Assembly: GCF_003319185.1 (NCBI RefSeq)
Contig: NZ_QOHJ01000003.1
Coordinates: 124,001 to 188,000 of the forward strand
Length of the DNA: 64,000 nucleotides
Direction: 5' to 3'
Source of the DNA: Blastococcus sp. TF02A-30
GTDB lineage: Bacteria > Actinomycetota > Actinomycetes > Mycobacteriales > Geodermatophilaceae
Each line of letters starts with the position of its first letter. The stretch's first letter is position 1. Below, in pieces: positions 44,207-53,289 of the stretch. The notes below the pieces were generated by a model. It made no database searches. It saw only the letters and a list, made by a program, of their open reading frames with translations, and was not told the origin of the DNA. Made by a program: the position numbers and the translations under genes.

Positions 44207-44998
44207 TCAGGCGGCCGCCAGCACCGTCGGCTGCCCCAGTGGCAGCCACCGGAAGAGCCGGCGCAGCTCCTCCGGCGCCTCGGCGATCTGCCGCTCCGCC
44301 GCGGTCCGCCCCTGCCGGAAGTGCGACCACCCCTCGTAGTGGACGGGCACGACCGTCGCCGGGCGCAGCTCCCGGCACAGCTCCACCGCCTCCCGGCCGG
44401 TCATCGAGTACCGCAGCGGGCCGCTGACGGGGAACCGCACCCCGCCCAGGTGCAGGACCGCGGTGCGGACGTCGAAGCGCCGGGCCACCTCGCGCACCCC
44501 GTCGAAGAACACGGTGTCGCCGGAGATCCACAGCACGCCGTCCGGGTCCGGCAGGTGCAGCGCGAACCCCACGACCTCGCCGACGACCGGCCGGCTCAGC
44601 GGCGGACCGTGCCGCGCCGGCGTGGCGGTCACCTCGATCGGTGCCCGGCCGGGCGCGGTCAGCGTCGTCGTCCCCCAGGGCGGCAGCCCCCGCGCGTGCC
44701 CGCCGAGCCGACGGGCGCCGGGCTCGGTGGTGACCACGGCGCCGGCTGCGGCCAGGAGCCCCCGGCCGGCGTCGTCGAGGTTGTCGGCGTGGTGGTCGTG
44801 GCTGAGCAGCACCGCGTCCACCGGCAGCACGTCGTCGGCCGGTACCGCCGGGCCGGTCACCTTCCGCGACGACGTCCCCCAGCCGAAGGCGTACCTCCGG
44901 CCGGCGGCGTCGAACGTCGGATCGGTGAGCAGCCGCCAGCCACCCACCTCGATCAGCAGCGTCGGGCCGCCGACGTGCGTGAGCCGCAGGCCGGTCAC
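44207..44998 (-). CDS. MBL-fold metallo-hydrolase (UlaG-like)
   Basis: 263 aa. LRLTHVGGPTLLIEVGGWRLLTDPTFD opens the fold; SHDHHADNLD (about 70-79) is the metal motif HxHxD. ATPARHG, WISGDTVFF and VPVHYEGWSHF give the remaining His/Asp ligands. Related to UlaG-type hydrolases. GTG 44998 overlaps the alpha/beta hydrolase stop by GTGA, so the two are coupled. Confidence 0.88.
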   Translation of the reverse strand: MTGLRLTHVGGPTLLIEVGGWRLLTDPTFDAAGRRYAFGWGTSSRKVTGPAVPADDVLPVDAVLLSHDHHADNLDDAGRGLLAAAGAVVTTEPGARRLGGHARGLPPWGTTTLTAPGRAPIEVTATPARHGPPLSRPVVGEVVGFALHLPDPDGVLWISGDTVFFDGVREVARRFDVRTAVLHLGGVRFPVSGPLRYSMTGREAVELCRELRPATVVPVHYEGWSHFRQGRTAAERQIAEAPEELRRLFRWLPLGQPTVLAAA

Positions 44999-45858
44999 TG
45001 CGCCCCGGCGGGCTCGGGCCTCGTGCCGGCGTGCGCGACCGCCCACTCCAGCGCGACGTCGGCGATCTCCTGCCAGCCCTCCTGCGCCGGGAGCAGGTGC
45101 GCGAAGCCGGGGTACTCGCGGTGCTCGACCACGCCGGTCGTGTAGTGCTTGACGTTCGACCGCTGCACGCTCGGCGGCATGATGTGGTCCTCGGTGCCGG
45201 AGATGAACAGCAGCGGCGCGCGGTCGGGCCGGGCGTAGTCGACGGCGGCGTCCTGCGGGCCGGGCATGAAGTTGGCGAGCACGGAGCTCCACAGGATCCG
45301 TCCCGAGGCCGGTACGTGGTACCGCTGGTAGAGCCGCCGCGACTCCTCCTCCGAGAACGTGTTGGTGAACGCGTAGCGCCACTGCTCCTCGCTGAGCCCG
45401 ACCGCGCGGTGCCGGTTGGCCGGGTTCTTGAACGCCACGAAGGTCGACCGCAGCTGCGACAGCGGCAGCACCCGCACGCCCTCCGTCGGCGCGGAGTTGA
45501 GGACGACGGCGGAGGCGCCGTAGCCGCGGTCGAGGAGCAGCTGCACGAGGGTGCCGCCGGCGGAGTGGCCGATGAGGATCGGTGGCTTCTCCAGCGCCTC
45601 GACCACCGCCGACAGCGACTCGACGATCGGGGGCAGGGTCAGCTCGGCGATCGGCGTCGGATCGGCGTTGAGCGCCTCCACCTCGACCTGGAGGCCCGGG
45701 TAGGCGGGGGTGATGACGCGGTAGCCCTTGGCCTCGTAGTGCGCCTTCCACTCCTCCCAGCTGCGGGGGGTCACCCAGAAGCCGTGGACGAGCACGATGG
45801 TGTCCGGCGCACCGGGGACCGGGCCCGAGGACGCGCGCGGGGTGGGGATCTCGGTCAT
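44995..45858 (-). CDS. Alpha/beta hydrolase
   Basis: 287 aa. Oxyanion HGFW (about 25-28), nucleophile GHSAGG (about 97-102), acid in FISGTEDHIMPP and catalytic His in PGFAHLLP. Substrate unknown. Followed by the overlapping MBL gene and preceded by a second alpha/beta hydrolase 13 nt upstream; all three probably share one mRNA. Confidence 0.9.
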   Translation of the reverse strand: MTEIPTPRASSGPVPGAPDTIVLVHGFWVTPRSWEEWKAHYEAKGYRVITPAYPGLQVEVEALNADPTPIAELTLPPIVESLSAVVEALEKPPILIGHSAGGTLVQLLLDRGYGASAVVLNSAPTEGVRVLPLSQLRSTFVAFKNPANRHRAVGLSEEQWRYAFTNTFSEEESRRLYQRYHVPASGRILWSSVLANFMPGPQDAAVDYARPDRAPLLFISGTEDHIMPPSVQRSNVKHYTTGVVEHREYPGFAHLLPAQEGWQEIADVALEWAVAHAGTRPEPAGAQ

Positions 45859-45871
45859 GCCGGTTCTCCTC

Positions 45872-46693
45872 TCAGGCCCGCGCGAAGGCGAGCAGATCGG
45901 CGTTGAACTCCTGCTCGTGCGCCCCGGTCAGGCCGTGCGGCTGCCCGGGGTAGACCTTGAGCTCGGCGTTCTTGAGCAGCTCCGCGGTCTTGGGCGCGGA
46001 GTCGGCGAACGGCACGATCTGGTCGTCGTCGCCGTGCGCGACCAGCACCGGGACGTCGATCTGCGCGAGGTCGTCGGTGAAGACCGTCTCGCTGAACTGC
46101 GCGATGCAGTCGTGGGCTGCCACGAGGCCGGCCATCATGCTCATCCGCCAGAAGTCGTCGATCACGCCCTGCGGCAGCTCGACGCCGTCCCGGTTGCCGC
46201 CGTAGAAGGGCACGGCGAGCTCCCGGTAGTACTGCGACCGGTTGCCCAGGACACCGGCGCGGATCTCGTCGAAGACCGCCATCGGCAGGCCGTCCGGGTT
46301 CGCCTCGGTGCGCAGCATGGTCGGCGGGATCGCACCGAGCAGGACCACCTTCGCGACGCGCGCCGTCCCGTGCCGGCCGACGTACCGGGTGACCTCACCC
46401 CCACCGGTCGAGTGGCCGACCAGGATGGCGTCGTGCAGGTCGAGCTCCTCGATCAGCCCGGCGAGGTCGTCGGCGTAGGTGTCCATGTCGTTGCCCTGCC
46501 ACGGCTGGTCGGAGCGGCCGTGCCCCCGCCGGTCGTGCGCGATGGCCCGGAAGCCGTTGCTCGCCATGTGGAACAGCTGGCCGTCCCAGGCGTCGGCGCA
46601 CAGCGGCCAGCCGTGGCTGAAGACGACGGGCTGCCCGCTCCCCCAGTCCTTGTAGAAGATCCGGGTGCCGTCGGCGGTCGTGGTGGTGGGCAT
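45872..46693 (-). CDS. Alpha/beta hydrolase, non-haem chloroperoxidase/arylesterase type
   Basis: 273 aa. [27 protein letters not shown] start, nucleophile GHSTGGGE (about 94-101), [15 protein letters not shown] acid region, and [10 protein letters not shown] catalytic His. This is the classical cofactor-free haloperoxidase/esterase fold; natural activity is usually esterase. ATG 46693 has GGGGGAG upstream. Heads a hydrolase cluster divergent from an AraC regulator. Confidence 0.92.
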   Translation of the reverse strand: MPTTTTADGTRIFYKDWGSGQPVVFSHGWPLCADAWDGQLFHMASNGFRAIAHDRRGHGRSDQPWQGNDMDTYADDLAGLIEELDLHDAILVGHSTGGGEVTRYVGRHGTARVAKVVLLGAIPPTMLRTEANPDGLPMAVFDEIRAGVLGNRSQYYRELAVPFYGGNRDGVELPQGVIDDFWRMSMMAGLVAAHDCIAQFSETVFTDDLAQIDVPVLVAHGDDDQIVPFADSAPKTAELLKNAELKVYPGQPHGLTGAHEQEFNADLLAFARA

Positions 46694-46914
46694 CGCTCCC
46701 CCTCGGTGGATTCGGCTGTCGGCCATCCGATGCGGCGAACCCTGGCAGCGGACCGGCTCGGCTGATCGGCTGTGCGTGCAGACCTCCGGCCCCTGGGTGC
46801 ACGGTGGCCCGTGCGCGAGGCGGTTCCTGGAGAGGCGGTCGTCTGCGAGGCTGGTCGGCGCGTTCGACGGGGAGCGCGACCGGGCCGTGCACGTCCCTCC
46901 ACCGGGAGACGCCG

Positions 46915-47886
46915 ATGCTGCTCCTCGACACCGCCGCCGTCGCGCCCGAGCACCGGGTGAGCGCCTTCCGGGGGGCGTTCGACCTCGCGTCGGTGCCCTG
47001 CCGCATCGAGCACCTCGGTCCGGACGAACGGGTGCACTCGCGCATGCACCTGTGGCAGTTCGGCAGGGGGAACGTGTTCAGCACCGACGCCTCGGGGTTC
47101 CGGCTGGTCCGCACGCCTCGGCACGTGCGGATGGAGAGCCCGCAGATCGTGGCGCTGGCCGTGCAGACGCGGACGGTGGCCCGGTTCAGCCAGTTCGGGA
47201 CCGACCACGTGGTGCGGCCGGGCCAGCTCATGCTCAACGACCTGACCGCCCCGTACGGCTTCTCCTGGTCGGGGACGGGCGGCTCCCGCGCCTTCCAGGC
47301 GCCGGTCGAGCAGCTCGGCCTGCCGCTGCCGGTGGTGCGCGCGGCGGCCCTGCGGCTGGCCGCCAGCCCGCTGCACGACCTGGTGCGCGACCACCTGGAC
47401 CGGCTGGCTCGCGAGGGCGACGTGCTGGCCGCCGGGCCGGGAGCGGCCGCCCTCGGGACGGCGACCGTCGAGCTGGTGCGCGCGCTGCTGGTGTCCGCCG
47501 CCGGGGACACCGCGCTCGCGCCGGCGGTCCGCGCGGAGACCCTGCTCAGCCGGGTCCTGACCTACGCCGGGCAGCACCTGGGCGAGCCGGATCTGGGACC
47601 GGCCCGGTTGGCCGCCGTGCACAACGTCTCGCTGCGCCAGCTCTACAGCGCCTGCGCCGCCGGCGGCGTCCGGCTCGAGCAGTGGCTGATCGAGCAGCGG
47701 CTGGAGGCGGCGCGGGCGGAGCTGGCCTCCCCCTCCGGGCGGCGGCGCCCGGTCGCCGCGGTGGCCCGTTCGGCCGGCTTCGCCGACCCCAGCCACTTCG
47801 CACGCCGTTTCCGCGGCGCGTTCGGGGTGAGCCCCCGCGAGTGGCAGCGGGCCGCCGCGGAACGGCGGTCTCCCCCCGAGGGGTGA
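46915..47886 (+). CDS. AraC family transcriptional regulator
   Basis: 323 aa. N-terminal AraC-binding-like domain (about 1-180) and a C-terminal double HTH (about 225-320) ending [34 protein letters not shown] 46915 has GGGAG 7 nt upstream; the in-frame region before it is low-complexity. Divergent from the haloperoxidase-type hydrolase over 221 nt, so that cluster is the natural candidate target. Confidence 0.92.
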   Translation: MLLLDTAAVAPEHRVSAFRGAFDLASVPCRIEHLGPDERVHSRMHLWQFGRGNVFSTDASGFRLVRTPRHVRMESPQIVALAVQTRTVARFSQFGTDHVVRPGQLMLNDLTAPYGFSWSGTGGSRAFQAPVEQLGLPLPVVRAAALRLAASPLHDLVRDHLDRLAREGDVLAAGPGAAALGTATVELVRALLVSAAGDTALAPAVRAETLLSRVLTYAGQHLGEPDLGPARLAAVHNVSLRQLYSACAAGGVRLEQWLIEQRLEAARAELASPSGRRRPVAAVARSAGFADPSHFARRFRGAFGVSPREWQRAAAERRSPPEG

Positions 47887-47928
47887 GATCCCGTCAATCC
47901 CCACTCCGGGGTACCCGATGGATCGGGC

Positions 47929-48891
47929 ATGGAGCTCCGTCCGCGCCGTCACCTGCGCCGCACCGCGCTGGCCGCCCTCGTCCTCGCGGGCGCCGCGCTG
48001 ACCGCCGCGTGCCAGTCGGCGATCGCCGCTCCCGCGGCACCGGACGACGTCGTGACCGGCACGCCCGTCGTCGTCACGGGCGTCGACTGGAAGGCCGTCG
48101 CCTACGACGCGGCGGGCTGTCCCAGCCGCGAGGCGTGGCTCGCCGACGGCCTGCCGGCCGCCGACTGGGACGACGCCACCGTGACGACGACGTCCGCCGA
48201 CGTCACCTCGGACGGGCGGCCCGAGACGCTGATCGCCCTCGCCTGCCCCGCAGCCGTGTCCGCGCCCTCGCAGCGGGTCGTCGTCCTCGACCTGTCCGGT
48301 TCCGCCCCGCGTCCGCTCGGCGTGCTCGGCGGCGAGCTCGGCTTCTCGGCCGTGGACGTCGCCGCCGGACCCGGCACCGTGACGCTGACCGGGCCGACGG
48401 TGGGCGGCGACGACCCGACCTGCTGCCCCACGCACGAGGGCACGCTCGTGCTGCGCTGGACCGGGAAGGGCTTCGCCGTCGACTCGCGGATCGAGACTGC
48501 CTCCGCCGGCCCGGCCCTCCCCGACGGCGAGCACGTCGGCGTGCTCCGCTCCGCCGCCACCGGCACGGTCGAGGTCGACCTGGTCGAGTGGTTCGAGGGC
48601 GACGACGCCGCCGCGGCCTGCACCGAGGACGGCGTCACCGACCTCGGGGTCGCCTGGTGCACCCAGTACTACGTCCGCGACGCCGACGCCGCGGTGACCG
48701 CCCTGCCGGTGCGGGACGGCGCGCGGCTGGCCTACCTGGACCTGGCCGACCTCACCCAGGTGCCGGTCGCCGGTGCCACCGACCTGGTCGGCACCTCGGC
48801 GCTGCCCGCCGACCCGGAGGCCGCCACCTACGTGCGGCTGACCACGGTCGGCGGGAGCGTCACCGCGCTCGAGGGCGTCTTCACCCCCTGA
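47929..48891 (+). CDS. Secreted lipoprotein of unknown function
   Basis: 320 aa. Basic N-terminus, hydrophobic stretch and lipobox LTAAC (Cys about 28), so it is likely tethered outside. The mature part is beta-rich, Asp/Ala/Thr-rich and has six further Cys (AGCPS, ALACP, TCCPT, AACTED, AWCTQ), enough for disulfides. Repeated phrases such as DVTSDGRPETLIALACP recall FG-GAP or LpqB-like surface proteins but I cannot name a family. Confidence 0.7.
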   Translation: MELRPRRHLRRTALAALVLAGAALTAACQSAIAAPAAPDDVVTGTPVVVTGVDWKAVAYDAAGCPSREAWLADGLPAADWDDATVTTTSADVTSDGRPETLIALACPAAVSAPSQRVVVLDLSGSAPRPLGVLGGELGFSAVDVAAGPGTVTLTGPTVGGDDPTCCPTHEGTLVLRWTGKGFAVDSRIETASAGPALPDGEHVGVLRSAATGTVEVDLVEWFEGDDAAAACTEDGVTDLGVAWCTQYYVRDADAAVTALPVRDGARLAYLDLADLTQVPVAGATDLVGTSALPADPEAATYVRLTTVGGSVTALEGVFTP

Positions 48892-48894
48892 CCC

Positions 48895-49227
48895 TCACAC
48901 CGGCTGGAAGTCCCGGCCCTCGCTGAACCAGGTGGCGCGGCTGGTCGGGTGGTTCAGGTCGCGGGTCTCGCCGGCGAGGTGGAACCCGGGGAGCGCGAAC
49001 TTGTTCGGCCTCAGGTCGCCGGTGTACTGCCCCTTCGACCCGTCGCTCCAGACGATGGTCATGTCCAGGTGCGTGCCGCGGACGACCCCCGCCGTGGGGT
49101 GCAGGCTGAACACCCGCCCTCCGGAGTGCGACGCCTGCACGTCGAGCTGGTCGCCGCGCTGCGCGACGTTCACCGCCACCCGGAACCCGTTGCTCTGGAC
49201 GATGTCCCACCGGCCGTCGACTCGCAT
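48895..49227 (-). CDS. Small beta-rich protein of unknown function
   Basis: 110 aa: MRVDGRWDIVQSNGFRVAVNVAQRGDQLDVQASHSGG, then VRGTHLDMTIVWSDGSKGQYTGDL. Alternating hydrophobic pattern predicts a small beta-barrel. The GxYxG-like ending of the second half resembles lipocalin-type or MORN-like strands, without a firm match. Its end is 3 nt from the convergent lipoprotein stop. Confidence 0.6.
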   Translation of the reverse strand: MRVDGRWDIVQSNGFRVAVNVAQRGDQLDVQASHSGGRVFSLHPTAGVVRGTHLDMTIVWSDGSKGQYTGDLRPNKFALPGFHLAGETRDLNHPTSRATWFSEGRDFQPV

Positions 49228-49433
49228 GGCTACCTCCCTCGAGGGTCCGGCGCGGGGGCAGGGACCGGGTCGCGTCGGTGGATCCCGCCTGCGTGGCTGC
49301 CCGACCCTCAGAGGGCGGTACCGGGCTCCTGGATGCGGTCGCGCGGCGGCTCGACCCGCGCCGGCCGTCCCGGATCTACCCTTCCCCCGACGGCCGGGCA
49401 GGTGCCCGTCCTGCCCCCGTCGTGGGGGCCGCG

Positions 49434-50378
49434 GTGTTCACCGTGATGACCTGGAACGTGGAGAACCTGTTCCAGCCGGAGCCGGACCAGCAGGCGGACT
49501 TCGACGCGAAGGTCGACGCGCTCTGCGGCGTGATCGCCGACGCGGCGCCGGACGCCGTCGCCCTGCAGGAGGTCGGCGACGAGGAGTCCTTCGAGCTGCT
49601 CCGCTCCCGGCTCGGCGACGACTGGGGAGGGGCGCTGGCGACGCGGTTCGAGAAGAGCCACCCGATCCGAGTCGGCTGGCTCTCACCGCACCCGCTCGTC
49701 GACGTCGCGGAGGTGGTGGACCTGCCGGCGTCGCTGTCCCCGGTGAAGGTCGCCGACGACGGCCGGACGATCCGGCAGCTGGGCCGCGGGGCGCTGGCGG
49801 TGACCTGCCGGACCGGCGACGACGCCGAGGTGCGGGTGCTGACCGCGCACTTGAAGTCCAAGCTGCTCAGCTTCCCCGGTGGGCGATTCAGCACCGGCGA
49901 CGAGGACGAGCGGGCGCGCTACGGCGTCTACGCCCTGAACCGGCGGGCGGCCGAGGCCGCGGCGGTGCGGGAGTGGGTGACCGACGAGCTGGCCGGGGAC
50001 TGGGCCGGCGGGCCGCTGCTGGTGTGCGGCGACCTCAACGACACGACCGACGCCGCGACGAACCAGCTGCTGCTGGGGCCGCCCGGGTCGCAGTTCGGCA
50101 CGGGCGGGTTCGACCGGCCCGACCGCGGCGATCGGCAGCGGCTGTGGGCGGCCGGCCACTGGATGGACCCACCCGACGACTGGTCGCGGATGCACGAGGG
50201 ACGGCCGGAGCTCATCGACCACGTGCTGGTCTCGCACGCCCTGGCCGCGTGCCTGAGCGAGGCGCGGACCGTGCCCATCGACGTCCCCAGCATGGGTTCG
50301 CGGCCGCAGCTGACGGCCCGGGCGGCGGGCGAACCGCCGTCCGACCACCGCCCCGTGGTGGTCCGCTTCGACCTGTGA
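49434..50378 (+). CDS. Endonuclease/exonuclease/phosphatase family protein
   Basis: 314 aa. MTWNVENLF (catalytic Asn), ALQEVGDEESF (metal Glu), LTAHLKSK, VCGDLNDTTDAATNQ (Asp/Asn) and PSDHRPVVV (catalytic Asp-His) give the full EEP active site. Could cleave nucleic acid or phosphoesters. No signal peptide. Start is uncertain among GTG 49434, GTG 49443 and ATG 49446; 49434 keeps a strand before the first motif. Confidence 0.88.
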   Translation: MFTVMTWNVENLFQPEPDQQADFDAKVDALCGVIADAAPDAVALQEVGDEESFELLRSRLGDDWGGALATRFEKSHPIRVGWLSPHPLVDVAEVVDLPASLSPVKVADDGRTIRQLGRGALAVTCRTGDDAEVRVLTAHLKSKLLSFPGGRFSTGDEDERARYGVYALNRRAAEAAAVREWVTDELAGDWAGGPLLVCGDLNDTTDAATNQLLLGPPGSQFGTGGFDRPDRGDRQRLWAAGHWMDPPDDWSRMHEGRPELIDHVLVSHALAACLSEARTVPIDVPSMGSRPQLTARAAGEPPSDHRPVVVRFDL

Positions 50379-50484
50379 CCGCTCAGCCGTCGACGGCCGG
50401 CGGTGGTCCTCCTCGGACGGACCGCAGCGCGATCGGCAGACGTCCGCAGTCAGATCGTCACATCGCTCCGGCAGGCTCTCGCCC

Positions 50485-50697
50485 ATGACGGCGACCCTCT
50501 CCGCGACGACCACCTACGCTGCCTCGGCGGCCTTCTCCCCGGACGCCGCGTCCCTCGGGCACGCCGTCGCGCGGCCGGTCGTCGATGGCCTCGACCAGTC
50601 GGTCTGCGGCGTCCTGGTGACCGTCCGCGCCGACGAGCACTGGGTGGCCGAGCCGGGCAGCGACCGCTGCGCGGAGTGCCTCCGCATCACCGGCTGA
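50485..50697 (+). CDS. Short cysteine-containing hypothetical protein
   Basis: 70 aa: Thr/Ala-rich N-terminus, then SVCGVLVTVRADEHWVAEPGSDRCAECLRITG. The closing CAEC with an earlier Cys suggests a small metal or redox site. No family recognised and no strong RBS. A longer antisense ORF covers the same region but lacks homology-like text, so this reading is favoured modestly. Confidence 0.5.
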   Translation: MTATLSATTTYAASAAFSPDAASLGHAVARPVVDGLDQSVCGVLVTVRADEHWVAEPGSDRCAECLRITG

Positions 50698-50731
50698 GGG
50701 ACGCGGTCGTCCCCTCGGTCCCGGGAGCCGC

Positions 50732-51205
50732 TCAGCCGGCCTCCGCGATCCGCCGCACCGCCTCCAGAGTTGCCGGGATGCCCTCGTGCGCCATGCGGGT
50801 CCGCTCGGCGATCTGGTTGTCGGCGTCCTCGCCGTAGACCCGGTGGAACCGGGCGATGCCCGCGGGGAGGAACTCCCACGACTCGGTGAGCCGGGTGCCC
50901 TCCTCGACCGGCTCCATCGTGAACGCCCAGCGGACGAAGCCCTCGCCGACCACCCAGGCGAACTCCCGGCCGCGGTCGGCGACCACGACCTCGCTGCGGG
51001 TCTCCCACGTCCGGCCCGGCACCTCGTTGCGCCCGGTGAACCGCGCGCCGACCCGGGGCGCATCGCCGTCGTCCCACCAGCAGGCCCGGCACACCGGGCT
51101 CCACTCGCCGGTCCGCGTCACGTCCGAGACCAGGTCGTACACCGCCTCCGGCGACGAACGGACGACGACCGACGACGCGTGCGCGAGGGTGTCCACGACC
51201 CGCAT
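50732..51205 (-). CDS. SRPBCC family protein
   Basis: 157 aa polyketide-cyclase-like helix-grip fold: HASSVVVRSSPEAVYDLVSDVTRTGEWSPVCRACWW, then GARFTGRNEVPGRTWETRSEVVVADRGREFAWVV. Members bind hydrophobic ligands. Not linked to obvious biosynthetic genes. Located 43 nt downstream of the end of... no shared operon is apparent: the Tad genes to the right end at 51249 and run the same way, so read-through is possible. Confidence 0.88.
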   Translation of the reverse strand: MRVVDTLAHASSVVVRSSPEAVYDLVSDVTRTGEWSPVCRACWWDDGDAPRVGARFTGRNEVPGRTWETRSEVVVADRGREFAWVVGEGFVRWAFTMEPVEEGTRLTESWEFLPAGIARFHRVYGEDADNQIAERTRMAHEGIPATLEAVRRIAEAG

Positions 51206-51248
51206 CCTGGCAGCCTGCGTCCGGGCGGTCCGCCCCCGAGGAGCGGGC

Positions 51249-51716
51249 TCAGCCGTCGACGTAGCGGTCGCGCTCGACGACGAACTGCCCGGTCGCGGTG
51301 TTGGCGTCGACGAATTCCGGCAGCATCGGGATCCGCACGGTCACCGTCACGCAGACCGAGAACTCCTCCCCCGGCGTCAGCGTCGGCGTGTAGCCGCCCG
51401 CCGCGTCGCAGCCCGCCCCCGCCGGCGCGAACGCCAGCCGCAGGTCCGTCGGCCGGATCGACTGGTCCTCCACCGCCAGCTCAGCCGCCCGCAGCGCCCG
51501 CTCCTGCCCGCTCACCGGGTCGGCCGCCGTCCCCATCGCCCGGCCGGCCTCCCGCGCCGCCGCGTTCGCCGCGAACACGCCGCGCTGCACGGCCGAGAAC
51601 CCGGCGACGACGTAGACCAGCGGCACGAACACCACCAGCGCGATGAAGACGAACTCCACCAGCGCCGAGCCGCGCTCGCCGTCCACCTTGCCCAGCCGGG
51701 CGCGCAGCCACCTCAC
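51249..51716 (-). CDS. TadE-like pilus assembly protein (distal copy)
   Basis: 155 aa. ERGSALVEFVFIALVVFVPLVYVVAGFSAVQRGVFAANAAAREAGRAM (about 14-60) is the TadE-like signature: a prepilin-type Glu in a hydrophobic helix followed by an AAREAGRA segment. The rest is an extracellular domain with Cys. GTG 51716 overlaps the upstream TadE gene stop by GTGA. Last gene of the Tad unit; minor pilin role inferred. Confidence 0.85.
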   Translation of the reverse strand: MRWLRARLGKVDGERGSALVEFVFIALVVFVPLVYVVAGFSAVQRGVFAANAAAREAGRAMGTAADPVSGQERALRAAELAVEDQSIRPTDLRLAFAPAGAGCDAAGGYTPTLTPGEEFSVCVTVTVRIPMLPEFVDANTATGQFVVERDRYVDG

Positions 51717-52126
51717 GAGCCCTCCTTCACCGCACGGCCGGTGGCCTCCAGCGGCAGCAGGTCGCCCAGCGACGCCAGCAGCGCCGGCACCGACCCCGAG
51801 CAGCGCACGACCACCACGGTCAGCCCGGTGGGATCCGTCTCCTCCCCCGACGAGCACGACAGCCCCCGCGCCGTCCGCTCGCTGGTCGCCCGGCCGACGA
51901 TCTCCACCGCGCGCCCCGCCCCGGCCGCCGAGTCGACGTCGGCGTTGGCCGCGTACCGGGCGCCCTCCTGCGCGCTGGCGGTCACCACGTTGCGCACGTG
52001 CACGTAGACGGCCACCTGCAGCACCGCCAGCAGCAGCGTCATGATCAGCAGCGAGACCATGACGAAGTCGACGACGGCGCTCCCGCGCTCGCCGCCGTCG
52101 TCCGCGATCCGTGCCGGCTCAGCCAC
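51713..52126 (-). CDS. TadE-family pilus assembly protein (proximal copy)
   Basis: 137 aa. DDGGERGSAVVDFVMVSLLIMTLLLAVLQVAVYVHVRNVVTASAQEGARYAA is a TadE N-terminus, though with Asp (AVVDF) where most have Glu. A two-Cys extracellular part follows. Its GTG at 52126 overlaps the end of the pilin-like gene by 8 nt. With its neighbour it probably supplies minor pilins. Confidence 0.85.
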   Translation of the reverse strand: MAEPARIADDGGERGSAVVDFVMVSLLIMTLLLAVLQVAVYVHVRNVVTASAQEGARYAANADVDSAAGAGRAVEIVGRATSERTARGLSCSSGEETDPTGLTVVVVRCSGSVPALLASLGDLLPLEATGRAVKEGS

Positions 52127-52328
52127 CAGCGCCGGTGACGGAGTTCAACGCGTTCGTCACCGCGTCGACGATCGCGTCCTGGAAGACGGCGAGGATCGCC
52201 AGCACGAGCGCCGCCGTCATCACGGTGATCATCACCCAGCCGGGGACGTCGCCCCGCTCCGGATCGTCGTCGCGAGCCCGCTCGGCGAGCGCCGCCAGGG
52301 CGGCGGTCAGGAATGCGTAGGCACGCAT
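52119..52328 (-). CDS. Flp/DUF4244-like pilin candidate
   Basis: 69 aa. A short charged N-terminus (ERARDDDPERGDVPG) is followed by WVMITVMTAALVLAILAVF and a small tail DAIVDAVTNALNSVTGAGG. Size and position between tadC and tadE fit the major pilin slot. It lacks the Glu at +5 after the Gly that TadV-type peptidases normally recognise, so processing may differ. No pilin peptidase gene is in the window. Confidence 0.7.
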   Translation of the reverse strand: MRAYAFLTAALAALAERARDDDPERGDVPGWVMITVMTAALVLAILAVFQDAIVDAVTNALNSVTGAGG

Positions 52329-52347
52329 GGGTCGTCCTCTCTCCTGC

Positions 52348-53289
52348 TCACTGCGTGAGCGACACGATGCTGATCAGCCCCGGGTACAGGGCGAACAGGA
52401 CGGTGACCGGCAGCACCAGGAAGACGACCGGGACCATCATCCCGATCTCCTTGCGGCCGCCGGCCTCGAGCAGCCGCCGCTTGCCGGCCTCGCGGACGTC
52501 GGCGGCCTGGGCGCGCAGCACCTCGGCCAGCGGGGTGCCCCGCTCGATGGCGACGAGCAGCCCGTCGATGAAGCGGGCCAAGGGGTCCAGCGAGGTGCGG
52601 TCGGCGACCTCCTGCAGGGCCTCCGTCAGCGGCACGCCGGCGCGCGCCCGGCCCAGTGCGCCGCCGAGCTCGCGCGCCAGCTCGCCACCGGACAGCCGGG
52701 TGACCCGGGCGATGGCCGCGGTCGGGCTCTCCCCCGCCGTCACCGCGAGGGCCAGCAGCTCGGCGACGACGGGGAACTCGGCGAGCAGCAGCTCCTCGCG
52801 CCGCGACACCTGCTGGGTCAGCCACCAGTCGCGGCCCAGGACGCCGCCGACGAGCCCCGCCACGCACAGCAGCCCGGCGGACAGCACGTTGAGGCGACCG
52901 GCCGACAGCGAGGCGGCTCCGGAGACGACGACGCCGCCGAGCAGCCCGAGCCCGCCCCAGACCACCTGCTCGACCCGGAAGTCCTCGACGGTCGTCTCCC
53001 CGCCGAGCGCGTCGAGCCGCCGCCGGACCGCCGAGCGCCCGCCGAGCACCCGGTCGACCAGCCGGGCGCCGTCGCCGATGGCCGGGCCGAACACCCGGCG
53101 CACGGCGGTGAGCAGCCCCGGTTCGGTCGCGGTGCCGAGCAGCCGCGACGGCGGCGGGGTGTCGTGCACGTAGGGCGCCAGCCGGTCGACCAGCCGGACC
53201 GACCGGAACGGCGGAGCGAACCGGACCGCCAGGATCAGCCCGCACGCCGCCGTCAGGCCGAGCAGCATGCCGAGCACAGGGCCGCTCAC
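52348..53289 (-). CDS. tadC: Type II secretion F-domain protein TadC
   Basis: 313 aa. Three or four helices around a cytoplasmic T2SSF domain: LLLAEFPVVAELLALAVTAGESPTAAIARV, LGGALGRARAGVPLTEALQEVADRT and VPVVFLVLPVTVLFALYPGLI. It forms the inner-membrane platform of the Tad machine with TadB. GTG 53289 overlaps the tadB stop by GTGA. Confidence 0.9.
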   Translation of the reverse strand: MSGPVLGMLLGLTAACGLILAVRFAPPFRSVRLVDRLAPYVHDTPPPSRLLGTATEPGLLTAVRRVFGPAIGDGARLVDRVLGGRSAVRRRLDALGGETTVEDFRVEQVVWGGLGLLGGVVVSGAASLSAGRLNVLSAGLLCVAGLVGGVLGRDWWLTQQVSRREELLLAEFPVVAELLALAVTAGESPTAAIARVTRLSGGELARELGGALGRARAGVPLTEALQEVADRTSLDPLARFIDGLLVAIERGTPLAEVLRAQAADVREAGKRRLLEAGGRKEIGMMVPVVFLVLPVTVLFALYPGLISIVSLTQ

